A stretch of DNA of 64,000 bases from Halomonas halodenitrificans DSM 735 (GCF_000620045.1 NZ_JHVH01000002.1:62001-126000), one strand, 5' to 3'. Counted from the stretch's first letter, positions 44,702 to 54,851 are shown. Program-made: numbers and translations. Notes: generated by a model not told the origin, from the sequence alone.

Positions 44702-45868
44702 ATGACACACTCTTTCGACGCGATCAGCGCCCAGCTTCGGCGGCGGCATCGCAAGACCCGCTGGCTGAAGAGGCTATCCATGGGCGCACTTGGCCTGGCC
44801 GGCTTGTTTCTGGTGCTGTTTTTCACCGACATGCTGGTCAAGGGGCTGCCGGCCTTCAAGCAGGCGCAGATTCAGGTGGAAGTGGACTACAGCGAGCAGG
44901 CCAGTCGACTGCCGTTGGCGGCGGTATCCGATGCCGTGCGTCCGCTGGTCAGCCGCGGCTATCTGCGCCTGATTCCATCGCGCATGCGGGACGACCCGGC
45001 GCTTCAGGGCACCACGCGCAGCGAGTGGGTGCTGGCCGATGGCCAGGTGGATCAATACCTGAAGGGCCATCACAGCAAGCTGAGCGAGCGCGACACGGCG
45101 ACGGTGAATCGGCTGCAGGCCGAGGGCCGGGTCGAGCTGCGTTTCAATACACGGTTTTTCACCAGCGGCGATTCCAAGATGCCCGAGCTCGCCGGCATCG
45201 CCTCGGCCGCCGTGGGCACCGTGCTGACCCTGATGGTGACGCTGGCCGTGGCCTTTCCGATTGGCGTGATGACGGCGATCTACCTGGAAGAGTTCGCGCC
45301 GGATAACCGCATGACCCAGCTGGTCGAGATCAACATCAATAATCTGGCGGCGATTCCCTCGATCCTGTATGGCCTGCTGGGGCTGGCGATCTTCATCAAT
45401 GTCGTCGGCGTGCCGCGTTCGTCGCCGCTGGCCGGCGGGCTGACGCTGGCGCTGATGACCCTGCCGGTGATCATCATCTCGACTCGCACGGCGCTGCGTA
45501 GCGTGCCGGACACCATTCGCCATGCCGGCTTCGGCGTCGGTTGCTCGCGCTGGCAGGTGGTGCGCGACCATGTGTTGCCGCTGGCAATGCCCGGCATCAT
45601 GACCGGCGCCATTATTGGTCTGGCCCAGGCCATGGGCGAGACCGCACCGCTGATCATCATCGGCATGGTGGCATTTATTCCCGATATCAGCGGCTCGGTG
45701 ACCGATGCCGCCACGGTCATGCCGGCGCAGATATTTACCTGGGGAGGCGAGCCGGATCGCGCCTTCATCGAGAAGACTTCGGGCGGCATCCTGGTACTGC
45801 TGGCGGTGCTGATTTCCATGAATGCCGGTGCCGTCATGCTGCGCAAGCGGCTGGAGCGTCGCTGGTAA
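44702..45868 (+). CDS. pstA: Phosphate ABC transporter permease PstA
   Basis: PstA (388 aa) is the second Pst permease. It starts with a cytoplasmic basic stretch (RRRHRKTRWLKR), one membrane helix and a periplasmic DUF3333-type domain (about 45-160), then the permease core with FPIGVMTAIYLEEFAP and the loop PDTIRHAGFGVGCSRWQVV, followed by MPGIMTGAIIGLAQAMGET. This extended form is common in proteobacteria with the longer PstS. Confidence 0.94.
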   Translation: MTHSFDAISAQLRRRHRKTRWLKRLSMGALGLAGLFLVLFFTDMLVKGLPAFKQAQIQVEVDYSEQASRLPLAAVSDAVRPLVSRGYLRLIPSRMRDDPALQGTTRSEWVLADGQVDQYLKGHHSKLSERDTATVNRLQAEGRVELRFNTRFFTSGDSKMPELAGIASAAVGTVLTLMVTLAVAFPIGVMTAIYLEEFAPDNRMTQLVEININNLAAIPSILYGLLGLAIFINVVGVPRSSPLAGGLTLALMTLPVIIISTRTALRSVPDTIRHAGFGVGCSRWQVVRDHVLPLAMPGIMTGAIIGLAQAMGETAPLIIIGMVAFIPDISGSVTDAATVMPAQIFTWGGEPDRAFIEKTSGGILVLLAVLISMNAGAVMLRKRLERRW

Positions 45869-45895
45869 TCCAGGCGTCATAGAGGACAAACGAGC

Positions 45896-46765
45896 TTGAA
45901 CGCGAAGATGAGTATACGCATGAATCGCCACGCCTCCCCCACGAGCCCATCGCCCCTGAGCGGGTCCGCGCCCGGCGAGCCGGTGAGCCGCAACGCCGAT
46001 GCCAGTCATGAACTCGGCGTGCGGGTCCGCGACCTCGATCTCTGGTACGGGAACACCCAGGCGCTGAAATCGATCGACCTGGATATCTATCAGAACAATA
46101 TCACCGCACTGATTGGCCCCTCTGGCTGTGGCAAGTCGACCTTCCTGCGCTGCCTGAATCGCATGAACGACCTGATTCCCAGGGTGCGCATCCAGGGTCG
46201 GGTGGAGCTCGACGGGCAAGACGTGAACGCCGCCGGGATGGACGAGGTGGCGCTGCGCCGCCGGGTCGGCATGGTGTTTCAAAAGCCCAACCCCTTTCCC
46301 AAGTCGATCTTCGACAACGTGGCCTATGCCCCGCGCATGCACGATATCGTGAGTCGCAAGGCCGATGTGGAGGCGCTGGTGGAAGGCTCGCTACGCGATG
46401 CGGGCCTGTGGGAGGAGGTCAAGGACAAGCTGCACCAGCCCGGCACCTCGCTGTCCGGCGGCCAGCAACAGCGTCTGTGCATCGCCCGCGCCATTGCCGT
46501 GCAGCCGGAGGTAATCCTGATGGACGAGCCGACCTCGGCGCTGGACCCGATTTCCACGGCCACCATCGAGGACCTGATGGACCGGCTCAAGCGCCGTTAC
46601 ACCATCATCACGGTCACCCACAACATGCAGCAGGCCGCACGAATCGCCGACTACACGGCCTTTTTCCATCTGGGGGAGATGATCGAGTACAACGATACCA
46701 AGGCGATGTTCTCGACCCCCCACACCCGCAAGGCCGAGGATTATATTACCGGTCGCTACGGCTGA
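45896..46765 (+). CDS. pstB: Phosphate ABC transporter ATPase PstB
   Basis: PstB (289 aa) powers Pst. Walker A is [19 protein letters not shown] (about residue 73). The Q-loop is [11 protein letters not shown], the signature [16 protein letters not shown], Walker [14 protein letters not shown] and the H-loop [13 protein letters not shown]. The start is uncertain: TTG 45896 has GAGGA at the right distance, whereas ATG 45908 lacks it and would shorten the protein by four residues. An unusual polar, proline-rich N-terminal extension of about 40 residues precedes the ABC domain. Confidence 0.95.
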   Translation: MNAKMSIRMNRHASPTSPSPLSGSAPGEPVSRNADASHELGVRVRDLDLWYGNTQALKSIDLDIYQNNITALIGPSGCGKSTFLRCLNRMNDLIPRVRIQGRVELDGQDVNAAGMDEVALRRRVGMVFQKPNPFPKSIFDNVAYAPRMHDIVSRKADVEALVEGSLRDAGLWEEVKDKLHQPGTSLSGGQQQRLCIARAIAVQPEVILMDEPTSALDPISTATIEDLMDRLKRRYTIITVTHNMQQAARIADYTAFFHLGEMIEYNDTKAMFSTPHTRKAEDYITGRYG

Positions 46766-46771
46766 GACACA

Positions 46772-48070
46772 TCACGCCGGCGGAGCCACCAGCCGCTGGC
46801 GGGGAAACACACAGCGGAAGGTAGCCCCCTGGCCCAGCCGGGAGTCGATCTCCAGTCGTGCCTCGTGGCGCAGCAGCACGTGCTTGACGATGGCAAGCCC
46901 GAGTCCGGTGCCCCCGGTGGCGGTGCTGCGGCCCTTGTCGATGCGATAAAAGCGCTCGGTAAGGCGTGGTATATGGGCCGCCGCGATCCCTTCGCCGTCG
47001 TCCTCGACTTCGACGCAGGCGCCGTCGCCGAGTGTGCGCCAGCGCAAGACGATCCGGCTGCCCGGCCCGGAGTAGCGCACGGCATTGAATGCCAGGTTGG
47101 ATATCGCGCTCTGCAGCTCTTGTTCACAGCCCATCAGGTCGAGTGAGCTGTGTATATCCAGCGTAATCCGCTGCTGGCTGTCGGACAGTGCCTCGGCGTC
47201 ACGGCGTACGGCCTCCAGCATGCCGGCAAGGTTGAGACGAGCATCCTCGCCGCTGCGATCGTTGTTTTCGAGTCGGGAAAGCAGCAGCAGGTCATTGACC
47301 AGGTTCTGCATGCGAGCGGTCTGCTTTTGCATCTGCGACACGCCGCGCCCGAGCCTCGGTGGCAGTGCCTCGGCCATGTCCTGATAGATCTCCAGATACC
47401 CGGTCAGCACGGTCAGGGGCGTGCGCAGCTCGTGGGAGACATTGGCGACGAAGTCACGGCGCACCTGTTCCAGGCGATGCAGGCGGGTGATATCCCGCGC
47501 CATCAGCAGGCGCTCATCGTTGCCGTAAAGGGTGATCTGGTACTGCAGGACCCGTCGTTCATCGACAGGCGACGCCAGGGTCAAGGGCTCGCGATAGTCC
47601 AGCACCTGCAAGTAGTCCTCGAAGTGCGGGTCTCGCAGCAGGCGGGTTATGTGCTGCCGTCGGCCCTGAATACGCTGGAGGCCCAGCATGCGTTCCGCGG
47701 CACTATTCCACCACTCTATATAGCCGTGGCTATCGAGCATGACCACGCTGTCGCGCATGGCCTCCGAAGAATCCTTGATCCGCGACAGGGTGTCACGCAG
47801 CCGCCGCTGGGTGACCTCTTGGACCTTCTGATAGCGATGGAGATGGTCGAACAGCTCCCCCCATACGCCGCCGCCGACGAGGGGCTTGTCGAGGGAGGGC
47901 TGGGTCAGCCATTGGTGCAGCGCGTGAAGCTGGCGCAGCTGGTAAGCGAGATACACGCCCAAGGCCGCGGCAAGGCCGGCGCTCACGGCAGAAAACAGCC
48001 AGCCAAGCAGCATGCCAAGGCCACACAGCGCGGCCAGGCGCCACATGTCTCGTCGCCAGAGTCGTGTCAT
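46772..48070 (-). CDS. phoR: Phosphate regulon sensor histidine kinase PhoR
   Basis: PhoR (432 aa) phosphorylates PhoB when phosphate is low, under control of Pst and PhoU. It has two N-terminal membrane helices (about 10-45), a PAS domain (about 95-190, SVVMLDSHGYIEWWNSAAER) and a histidine kinase core with NVSHELRTPLTVL (phosphoacceptor His near 213), the N-box NLAFNAVRYS and GGTGLGLAIVKHVL. The ATG at 48070 is 13 bp after the phoB stop. It converges on pstB with only 6 bp between stops. Confidence 0.95.
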   Translation of the reverse strand: MTRLWRRDMWRLAALCGLGMLLGWLFSAVSAGLAAALGVYLAYQLRQLHALHQWLTQPSLDKPLVGGGVWGELFDHLHRYQKVQEVTQRRLRDTLSRIKDSSEAMRDSVVMLDSHGYIEWWNSAAERMLGLQRIQGRRQHITRLLRDPHFEDYLQVLDYREPLTLASPVDERRVLQYQITLYGNDERLLMARDITRLHRLEQVRRDFVANVSHELRTPLTVLTGYLEIYQDMAEALPPRLGRGVSQMQKQTARMQNLVNDLLLLSRLENNDRSGEDARLNLAGMLEAVRRDAEALSDSQQRITLDIHSSLDLMGCEQELQSAISNLAFNAVRYSGPGSRIVLRWRTLGDGACVEVEDDGEGIAAAHIPRLTERFYRIDKGRSTATGGTGLGLAIVKHVLLRHEARLEIDSRLGQGATFRCVFPRQRLVAPPA

Positions 48071-48083
48071 GTCGGTGCCTGGT

Positions 48084-48773
48084 TCAGTGTTTGGTGGAGA
48101 AGCGATAGCCCGTGCCACGCACGGTCTGGATCAGTTGCTGGTGGGGGTCGCCGAGTGCCTTGCGCAGCCGGCGAATATGCACGTCCACGGTGCGCTCCTC
48201 CACGTAGACATTGCCCCCCCACACCTGGTCGAGCAACTGGCTCCGGGTGTAGACGCGTTCCTGATGGGTCATGAAGAATTGCAGCAGGCGGTATTCGGTA
48301 GGGCCGAGCTCCAGCGTCTCGTCATCGCGGCTGATGCGATGGCCGACGGGGTCGAGCAGCAGGCCGTTCACCGCCACCGTCTCATCGACGCCATAGGGGG
48401 AAGCACGCCGCAATACCGCCTTCAGGCGGGCCATCAGTTCACGGGGCGAGAAGGGCTTGGCGATGTAGTCGTCCGCACCGGCCTCCAGCCCTTGCACCTT
48501 GTTGTCCTCTTCGCCCTTCGCGGTCAGCATGATGATCGGCAGCTCGGCCGTCGCCGGATCGCGCTTGAGGCGGCGCGCGAGTTCGATACCGCTGGTGCCG
48601 GGCATCATCCAGTCGAGCAGTACCAGGTCGGGTTGATGATCGACGATCAAGGCATGCGCGGCCTGGGCGCTATCCGCCTCCAGCACGCGGTAGTCGGCCA
48701 TCTCGAGTGTCAGGGCGATCATTTCCCGGATCGGGGCTTCATCATCGACAATCAGTACGGTTTTTGCGGTCAT
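48084..48773 (-). CDS. phoB: Phosphate regulon response regulator PhoB
   Basis: PhoB (229 aa) activates Pho-box promoters. The receiver domain carries the acidic pair in VDDEAP, the phosphoacceptor aspartate in LVLLDWMMPGTSG (about residue 54) and the lysine in YIAKPFSPRELMAR. The OmpR-type winged helix has LLQFFMTHQERVYTRSQLLD and EERTVDVHIRRLRKAL. A Pho box upstream indicates autoregulation. Confidence 0.97.
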   Translation of the reverse strand: MTAKTVLIVDDEAPIREMIALTLEMADYRVLEADSAQAAHALIVDHQPDLVLLDWMMPGTSGIELARRLKRDPATAELPIIMLTAKGEEDNKVQGLEAGADDYIAKPFSPRELMARLKAVLRRASPYGVDETVAVNGLLLDPVGHRISRDDETLELGPTEYRLLQFFMTHQERVYTRSQLLDQVWGGNVYVEERTVDVHIRRLRKALGDPHQQLIQTVRGTGYRFSTKH

Positions 48774-48834
48774 CCCGGGCTCCAGGTCAAGGATACTGAT
48801 AATGACGGATTGATGACGATGACAACATGGTTTT

Positions 48835-48852
48835 ATGACAATGCCGTGACAA
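48835..48852 (-). promoter_or_regulatory. Pho box upstream of phoB
   Basis: On the minus strand TTGTCACGGCATTGTCAT holds two half-sites at 11-bp spacing. A third TTGTCAT half-site lies at 48825-48819, closer to phoB. This supports autoregulation of phoBR. Confidence 0.8.
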
Positions 48853-48858
48853 GGCGGC

Positions 48859-48894
48859 GTGTCGATGGTCGGGGGCGTGTCGATGGTCGGGGGC
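48859..48894. repeat. Perfect 18-bp tandem duplication
   Basis: GTGTCGATGGTCGGGGGC occurs at 48859-48876 and 48877-48894, between the phoB promoter and the lipoprotein stop. Probably a slippage product without function. Confidence 0.8.
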
Positions 48895-48914
48895 GCTCAT
48901 GGCGGGGGGGCTCG

Positions 48915-49415
48915 CTATAGCGCCGTGGCGTCCAGGGCGCCCTGCAGGCTCTCCTCCCAGCGGGTCGACTCCTCGCCGGGGCGGCTCAGCGTCAGCGTCA
49001 GCCGGTAGGGCAAAAGCTCCCGGTCGGAGAGCGCGAGGCGCGGGCCATCCGCTGTCAGCCGGCTCTCCAGGCGCCACTGATTGTCGCCGCCCTGCGTCAG
49101 GCCGCCGCCCCAGTCGAGGACCTGGGGGCCATCGCCCACCGCCAGCAGGGCGCGGACCAGGCTCTCCTGGAAGCGCTCGTCCCCGATGCCGAGCCCGGCG
49201 TCGACCTCGGGGGAGGCAAGCAGCAGCACCTGGTCGCTCGCCGGCCGGGGCAGCAGTGGCGCCGCCATGACATGCCCGGCGGCACGCTCGCCCAGGGTGA
49301 ACAGCGCCCGGCGGATATTGCCGTCGGGACGCTCGGGGGCACCGGCACAGCCGGCAAGCAGCACCAGCCAGGTCAGGGCCAGCAGGGTCGTTGCGCGGGG
49401 GAGTGAGGCGTTCAT
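48915..49415 (-). CDS. Lipoprotein of unknown function
   Basis: The 166-residue protein starts with a lipoprotein signal peptide (TTLLALTWLVLLAGC, lipobox LLAGC with Cys at residue 23). The mature part is mostly beta-prone and polar (LLLASPEVDAGLGIGDERF, LESRLTADGPRLALSDRE). This loosely resembles small envelope lipoproteins such as the LpoB/penicillin-binding-protein activator type, but the match is too weak to name. The start overlaps the hydrolase stop by four bases (ATGA), so the two are translationally coupled. Confidence 0.7.
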   Translation of the reverse strand: MNASLPRATTLLALTWLVLLAGCAGAPERPDGNIRRALFTLGERAAGHVMAAPLLPRPASDQVLLLASPEVDAGLGIGDERFQESLVRALLAVGDGPQVLDWGGGLTQGGDNQWRLESRLTADGPRLALSDRELLPYRLTLTLSRPGEESTRWEESLQGALDATAL

Positions 49416-50395
49416 GGAGGCGTACTCTCTGCGGTGGGATGGGGGGCCAGGGTGTCGAGGAAGCGGTCCAGGGTGTCGAAGAGGGCCTGACGGATGGGCT
49501 CCGCCTCGTTGACCAGGTGGTGGCGCGCCTCAGGATGCAGGTGGACCTCGGCGTTGGGAAACTTTTCCTTGAGCACCTCCAGGTTCCACATCCAGTCCAC
49601 GGTCAGGTCCTGTTCCCCCTGCAGGATCAGGGTCGGCACCGGATTGGGCGGCAGTGCCAGCAGCCGTGGCATCCAGCGGCGCATGGCGCTGACCCAGTCC
49701 ACCGCCACGCGATCGTCCTGGAGGGGGTCCCGGTCGCGCAGGAAGGCCGCGAATTCGGCATCCGTGGAGTTGGCGCGGAACTTGCGCGGGATCGAGCGCA
49801 TGAAGGGGCCGACCAGGAGGTGAAGCCAGCTCGACTGGCGCCAGCCCCAGGGCCTGACCAGCGGGGCCAACAGGGCCAGGCCGGCCCATCTATCCGCGCT
49901 GCCGTGGGTCAGGGCGTCGGTGGCGAGTATTGCCGCGCCGGTGCTCTGGCCGATGCCCAGCCAGGGGCGCGGGGCGAGCCCCAGACACTCCAGATGGTCC
50001 TGGAGCGCGTGCAGGCAGTTGCCGTAGTCGTCGAAGTCCTCGATGGATGCGCGTCGACCGCTGGAGAGCCCATGACCGGGAAGGTCCCACAGCACCACTC
50101 GCCAGCCGCGTTCCAGCAGCCTCTCCAACAGGTGGCGATAGAGGCCCAGATGGTCGAAGTAGCCGTGCACCACGAAGGCCGTCCCGATGGGCGCCGGGGG
50201 ACTCCATACCGAGGCCCACAGGCGGAAGTTTCCGGCGTCCAGGAAGCCCAGGTGCAGTCCCACCTGCCCGGCGAGCAGCGGCGCCAGGCCGTAGTAGCCC
50301 AGATAGCGCTCTAGATGATCGCCGTCGGGCAGTTCGGTCGCGGGGTCGATCCTGCGGAAGGGACCCAGGGCCTGCAGCGGGGTGAAATCGCTCAT
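49412..50395 (-). CDS. Alpha/beta hydrolase (serine aminopeptidase/lysophospholipase-like)
   Basis: The 327-residue protein has the fold of monoacylglycerol or lysophospholipase-type hydrolases (Hydrolase_4). TAFVVHGYFDHLGLYRHLLE precedes the oxyanion turn WDLPGHGLSSGRR. The nucleophile elbow is GIGQSTGAA (serine at about residue 160), with G-Q-S-T-G in place of the common G-H-S-x-G. The acid is in ILQGEQDLTVD and the histidine in PEARHHLVNE. There is no signal peptide. The ATG at 50395 follows GGAG. It is divergent from glcB and coupled to a lipoprotein gene. Substrate unknown. Confidence 0.82.
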   Translation of the reverse strand: MSDFTPLQALGPFRRIDPATELPDGDHLERYLGYYGLAPLLAGQVGLHLGFLDAGNFRLWASVWSPPAPIGTAFVVHGYFDHLGLYRHLLERLLERGWRVVLWDLPGHGLSSGRRASIEDFDDYGNCLHALQDHLECLGLAPRPWLGIGQSTGAAILATDALTHGSADRWAGLALLAPLVRPWGWRQSSWLHLLVGPFMRSIPRKFRANSTDAEFAAFLRDRDPLQDDRVAVDWVSAMRRWMPRLLALPPNPVPTLILQGEQDLTVDWMWNLEVLKEKFPNAEVHLHPEARHHLVNEAEPIRQALFDTLDRFLDTLAPHPTAESTPP

Positions 50396-50525
50396 CGCAT
50401 TCTCCAAGTGTGTCGCCATGCTAGCGGCAAGTGCGAGCCGTCACCATGCGGGCCGAGCGAATTTGTCCCCGGGCATCATCTTTTGGTCGAGTCTCGGTGG
50501 CAATGGTGGGATCTTGGCTTTACAG

Positions 50526-50542
50526 GTGGAAGTGTTTTCCAC
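50526..50542. promoter_or_regulatory. IclR-type operator upstream of glcB
   Basis: GTGGAA-GTGTT-TTCCAC is a perfect palindrome with the TGGAA-N5-TTCCA core, 84 bp before the glcB start. It is nearly identical to the site before the IclR-family gene at 23242-23256 and fits the E. coli IclR consensus. Confidence 0.6.
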
Positions 50543-50625
50543 AAACTTGTTTCTACGCAGTCACCTAACCCTGTTGATGGCAGCCGGTGTGCACCCACTG
50601 CCTGCCCCGTGCGAGGAGATTCATC

Positions 50626-52800
50626 ATGACCCAGCGTGTCACGCGTCACCGCCTCCTGGTGGCCGCCGAACTGGACCGGTTCATCAACGAGCAGGCGCTT
50701 CCGGGCACCGGCATTGACCCCGAGGCCTTCTGGGCCGGCGTCGATGCCCTCTTTCATGATTTGACCCCGAAGAACCGGGAACTGCTCGCCGAGCGTGATC
50801 GCCTGCAGGAACGGCTCGATGGCTGGCATCGCGAGCATCCTGGCACGATAAGCGACATGGCCGGCTATCGAGCCTTTCTCGAGGAGGTCGGCTATCTGGC
50901 CAAGGCTCCCGAAACGGTCGAGGTGACGACCGCCAACGTCGACCGTGAGGTCGCCGTTCAGGCCGGCCCGCAGCTGGTGGTGCCGGTCAACAACGCACGC
51001 TATGCCCTGAATGCCGCCAATGCCCGCTGGGGCAGCCTCTACGACGGGCTTTACGGCACCGACGTCATCTCCGAAGAGAACGGCGCCGAGAAGGGCACCA
51101 GCTTCAATCCCAAGCGTGGCGAGAAGGTGATCGCCTACGCCCGGGGCGTGCTCGACCGCGCCGCGCCGCTGGCCACCGGCTCCCACCGCGACGCCGTCAG
51201 GTATGCGCTGCGTGATGGCCACCTGGTCGTCACCCTGGACGGTGGCCGCGAGACCGGCCTCAAGGATGCCGGCAAGCTGGTGGGCTTCAACGGCCCGGCC
51301 GAGAGCCCCGACGCCATCCTGCTGAGCAACCACGGTCTGCACCTGGAAATCCAGATAGACCCCGACAACCCGATCGGCAAGACCGACCCGGCCGGCGTCA
51401 AGGACGTGGTGGTCGAGGCCGCGCTGACCGCGATCATGGACTGCGAGGACTCCGTGGCCGCGGTGGATGCCGAGGACAAGGTCGGCGTCTATGCCAGCTG
51501 GCTGGGCCTGATGAAGGGCGATTTGACGGAGCAAGTCGAGAAGGGAGGGAAGACCCTCACCCGCCGGCTCAACGCCGATCGTACCTGGCAGAATACCGAC
51601 GGGGGTAGCGTGACCCTGCCGGGACGCTCGCTGATGTTCGTGCGTAACGTCGGCCACCTGATGACCACGCCGGCGGTACTCGATGCCGAGGGCAACGAGC
51701 TTCCCGAGGGCATCCTCGATGCCATCGTCACCAGCCTGGCCGCCCTGTACGACCTCCGTAAGGGCGAGAATGAGCCGCGCAACTCCCGCGAGGGCTCGGT
51801 CTATATCGTCAAGCCCAAGATGCACGGGCCGCAGGAGGTCGCGTTCTCCAACGAGCTGTTCGGCCGCGTCGAGGACCTGCTGGGCCTGGCCCGGGATACC
51901 CTGAAGATGGGCATCATGGACGAAGAGCGGCGCACCACGGTGAACCTCAAGGCCTGTATCGCCGAGGCGTCTTCCCGGGTGGTGTTTATCAACACCGGTT
52001 TCCTCGACCGCACCGGGGATGAAATGCATACCGCCATGGAGGCGGGCCCGATGATCCGCAAGGGCGACATGAAGGGCGCCGACTGGATCCAGGCCTACGA
52101 GAAGAATAACGTCCAGGTCGGCCTGGCCTGCGGCCTGCGCGGTCGTGCCCAGATCGGCAAGGGCATGTGGGCGATGCCCGACCTGATGGCCGCCATGCTC
52201 GAGCAGAAGATCGGCCATCCCAAGGCGGGCGCCAACACCGCCTGGGTGCCGTCACCGACCGCGGCTACCCTGCATGCCCTGCATTATCATCAGGTGGACG
52301 TCACCGCCATTCAGCGCGAGCTGGAAGGGCAGGGCGAGCCGGATCTTCTGGATGACCTGCTCAGCGTGCCGGTGGCCGCAAGCGCCGACTGGGGCGATGA
52401 GGCGCTGCAGCAGGAGCTCGATAACAACTGCCAGGGCATCCTCGGTTATGTGGTGCGCTGGGTCGAGCACGGCGTGGGCTGTTCCAAGGTGCCGGACATC
52501 CACGACGTGGGCCTGATGGAGGACCGGGCGACCCTGCGGATCTCCAGCCAGCATATCGCCAACTGGCTGCATCACGGCGTGGTCGATGCCGCCCGCGTCC
52601 AGGAGACCCTGGAGCGCATGGCCAGGGTGGTCGACGAGCAGAATGCCGATGACCCGGCGTACACGCCGATGAGTGCGGACTTCGAAGGCTCCAGCGCCTT
52701 CCAGGCCGCCAGCGACCTGGTCTTCAAGGGCCGCGTGCAGCCATCCGGCTACACCGAGCCGCTGTTGCACCACTGGCGTGCCGTTCACAAGGCCAAGTAA
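50626..52800 (+). CDS. glcB: Malate synthase G
   Basis: GlcB (724 aa, E. coli 723) condenses glyoxylate with acetyl-CoA to malate, completing the glyoxylate shunt or glycolate use. The TIM-barrel region has [15 protein letters not shown] (Mg-binding acidic residues), [33 protein letters not shown] and [20 protein letters not shown]. The CoA-binding catalytic aspartate falls in the C-terminal plug. A strong GAGGAG precedes the ATG. The IclR-type operator upstream suggests control by an IclR-like protein. Confidence 0.97.
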   Translation: MTQRVTRHRLLVAAELDRFINEQALPGTGIDPEAFWAGVDALFHDLTPKNRELLAERDRLQERLDGWHREHPGTISDMAGYRAFLEEVGYLAKAPETVEVTTANVDREVAVQAGPQLVVPVNNARYALNAANARWGSLYDGLYGTDVISEENGAEKGTSFNPKRGEKVIAYARGVLDRAAPLATGSHRDAVRYALRDGHLVVTLDGGRETGLKDAGKLVGFNGPAESPDAILLSNHGLHLEIQIDPDNPIGKTDPAGVKDVVVEAALTAIMDCEDSVAAVDAEDKVGVYASWLGLMKGDLTEQVEKGGKTLTRRLNADRTWQNTDGGSVTLPGRSLMFVRNVGHLMTTPAVLDAEGNELPEGILDAIVTSLAALYDLRKGENEPRNSREGSVYIVKPKMHGPQEVAFSNELFGRVEDLLGLARDTLKMGIMDEERRTTVNLKACIAEASSRVVFINTGFLDRTGDEMHTAMEAGPMIRKGDMKGADWIQAYEKNNVQVGLACGLRGRAQIGKGMWAMPDLMAAMLEQKIGHPKAGANTAWVPSPTAATLHALHYHQVDVTAIQRELEGQGEPDLLDDLLSVPVAASADWGDEALQQELDNNCQGILGYVVRWVEHGVGCSKVPDIHDVGLMEDRATLRISSQHIANWLHHGVVDAARVQETLERMARVVDEQNADDPAYTPMSADFEGSSAFQAASDLVFKGRVQPSGYTEPLLHHWRAVHKAK

Positions 52801-52840
52801 GCGCCTCCGGCCTCGGCGTCTCCCGCCGGGGCATCCATCT

Positions 52841-52873
52841 AGCGCCCTCCGCGGTCATGCCGCGGAGGGCGCT
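52841..52873 (+). terminator. Terminator after glcB
   Basis: AGCGCCCTCCGCGG-TCATG-CCGCGGAGGGCGCT is a perfect 14-bp stem followed by TTCGTTG, 40 bp after the glcB stop. Confidence 0.8.
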
Positions 52874-52978
52874 TTCGTTGGGGAACGAGCCGCCTGAACT
52901 GTCAGCGCCGGCGACGGTCGGCTAAGGTGGTGCCTGTTGCACTCATCTTCGTCACTCGCCACCGCAGGGAGGCCCGCC

Positions 52979-53392
52979 ATGCCCGTGATGACCGCCGCCG
53001 TCATCGAGGATTTCCTCGATGAGATATTTCCCCAGCGTTTCGGCACCATCGAGGCCGTCGATCATATGAAGGCCACCATGAGCCTGGCCATCGATGACGA
53101 GCACCTGCGCCCGGGTGCCAGCGTCTCCGGGCCCACCCTGATGGGCCTGGCCGACGTCTGCCTCTATGTGGCGATACTCGCCGAGATCGGTCCCGAGCCC
53201 ATGGCGGTGACCAGCGATCTACACTGTCGCTTCCTGCGTCGCCCCCGGGGGGATCGCGATATCATCGCCACCGCCCGCATCCTCAAGCTGGGACGACGCC
53301 TGGCGGTGGGCGAGGTGCAGCTGTTCTCCGCCGGCAGCGAGGAGCCGGTGGCCCTGGTCACCGCCACCTATGCCCTGCCGGATCGCGACTAG
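52979..53392 (+). CDS. PaaI-type hotdog thioesterase
   Basis: The 137-residue protein has the hotdog fold of PaaI-like acyl-CoA thioesterases. LRPGASVSGPTLMGLADVCLY is the central helix region, where an aspartate usually acts in catalysis, followed by AVTSDLHCRFLRRPRGDRDI and GRRLAVGEVQLFS. The ATG at 52979 follows GGGAGG. Substrate unknown. It converges on the DUF423 gene. Confidence 0.8.
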   Translation: MPVMTAAVIEDFLDEIFPQRFGTIEAVDHMKATMSLAIDDEHLRPGASVSGPTLMGLADVCLYVAILAEIGPEPMAVTSDLHCRFLRRPRGDRDIIATARILKLGRRLAVGEVQLFSAGSEEPVALVTATYALPDRD

Positions 53393-53396
53393 GGTT

Positions 53397-53780
53397 TCAG
53401 GCGCGGGAAGGGGCACGCAGCAGGGCGGCGGCCAGGGCCAGCCAGCCGCCGATCAGCAGCACGCCGCCGAGGGGCGTGATCATTCCCAGCCGGGTCGCGC
53501 CACTGAGGGCCATGGCGTAGAGCGAGCCGGAGAAAAGCGCGATACCGGCGGCCCATAACCCCATGGCCAGGCGCTGGCCAGGCAGGCATACGCTGCCGCG
53601 CCAGGCGAGCACCGCCAACAGTGCCAGGGTGTGCCACGCCTGGTAGCGCACCCCGGTCTCGAAGGCCGCCGCCAGCCGTGGTGTCAGCTGTCCCTCCAGG
53701 GCGTGGGCGGCGAAGGCGCCGGCGACCACCACCAGGGCGCCGGAAAGTGCCGTGCCCAGCCACCATCTCCGATCCTGCAT
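53397..53780 (-). CDS. DUF423 (YgdD family) membrane protein
   Basis: The 127-residue protein has four membrane helices and the DUF423 features GAFAAHALEGQLTPRLAAAFETGVRYQ (cited in two parts: the AAHAL start and the TGVRYQAWHTLAL block), then GIALFSGSLYAMALSG and TPLGGVLLIGGW. These proteins are small inner-membrane proteins of unknown function. Confidence 0.85.
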   Translation of the reverse strand: MQDRRWWLGTALSGALVVVAGAFAAHALEGQLTPRLAAAFETGVRYQAWHTLALLAVLAWRGSVCLPGQRLAMGLWAAGIALFSGSLYAMALSGATRLGMITPLGGVLLIGGWLALAAALLRAPSRA

Positions 53781-53902
53781 ACAACGTCCTCATTACGGGT
53801 AGAATCGGTGGTTACCGTACCCCGGACGCGCCTTAGCCGCTACAATACCCGCGCCCTGATCCAGGCCCTGACGATTCAGCCCAGAAAGAGTTGCCCCGCG
53901 CC

Positions 53903-54643
53903 ATGACCGATCCCCGACACGATGACAAGACCACCGGCCCGGAGGGGGCGGATGCTCCGCTGCACCGCCGCGGCATCAAGAGCTATGTGCTGCGCGCCGG
54001 GCGCATGACCCAGGCCCAGACGCGTGGGCTCGACGAGGTATGGCCGCGCCTGGGGCTGACCCTGGCCGAGGGGCGTCAGGATCTTGCCACCCTGTTCGGG
54101 CGCGAAGCCCCTCGGGTGCTGGAAATCGGCTTCGGCATGGGGGCCTCGCTGCTGGAGCAGGCCGAGACCCACCCCGATACCGACTTCATCGGCATCGAGG
54201 TACATGCGCCGGGCGTCGGCAAGCTGCTCGACGAGGCCGACAAGCGTGGCCTCACCAACCTGCGTGTCTACCGTGAGGATGCCCTGGCGGTCATGGAGCA
54301 GTGCCTGCCCGAGGCCAGCCTCGATACCCTGCAGCTGTTCTTCCCCGACCCCTGGCCCAAGAAGAAGCACCACAAGCGGCGCATCGTGCAGCCCGCCTTC
54401 GTCGAGCTGGTGCGCTCGCGGCTGAAGGCCGGCGGCACCTTCCACCTGGCCACCGACTGGGAGGCCTACGCCGAATGGATGGCCGAGGTGATGGACGGCA
54501 CCCCCGGCTTTTCCAACACCGCCGACGCCGAGACCGCCCCCTATGTGCCGCGCCCGGCGTTTCGTCCCTTGACCAAGTTCGAGGCCCGCGGCGAGCGGTT
54601 GGGGCATGGCGTCTGGGATCTCATCTATCGCCGCGCCGAGTGA
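53903..54643 (+). CDS. trmB: tRNA (guanine-N7-)-methyltransferase
   Basis: TrmB (246 aa) makes m7G46 in the tRNA variable loop. The SAM motif is [16 protein letters not shown] (about residue 71), followed by [16 protein letters not shown], the tRNA-contacting [18 protein letters not shown] (about 150-167) and [14 protein letters not shown]. The start is ATG 53903; a TTG at 53891 is less likely. Confidence 0.96.
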   Translation: MTDPRHDDKTTGPEGADAPLHRRGIKSYVLRAGRMTQAQTRGLDEVWPRLGLTLAEGRQDLATLFGREAPRVLEIGFGMGASLLEQAETHPDTDFIGIEVHAPGVGKLLDEADKRGLTNLRVYREDALAVMEQCLPEASLDTLQLFFPDPWPKKKHHKRRIVQPAFVELVRSRLKAGGTFHLATDWEAYAEWMAEVMDGTPGFSNTADAETAPYVPRPAFRPLTKFEARGERLGHGVWDLIYRRAE

Positions 54644-54851
54644 TTCCGGCGTTGCTTCAAGCACTTGGGCTGTCAAATGAAAATGGATCATGATGCTCAT
54701 CGACTTGCACCAGATATGGGGCTTGCTGGTGAGATGTGGTCTATATATGGTAGTCGGGCCCGCGGGTGACGACAGGGCCTGTCACCGACATGACGCATGT
54801 CAGTGCAGCCCCGGGAGCACCGGCCTAGGATAAACGGTTCGGCGGCCCTGA

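Noticed and set aside
50476-52218. 580-codon open frame antisense to glcB
   Set aside because: Shadow of the malate synthase gene, no domain and no start signal.
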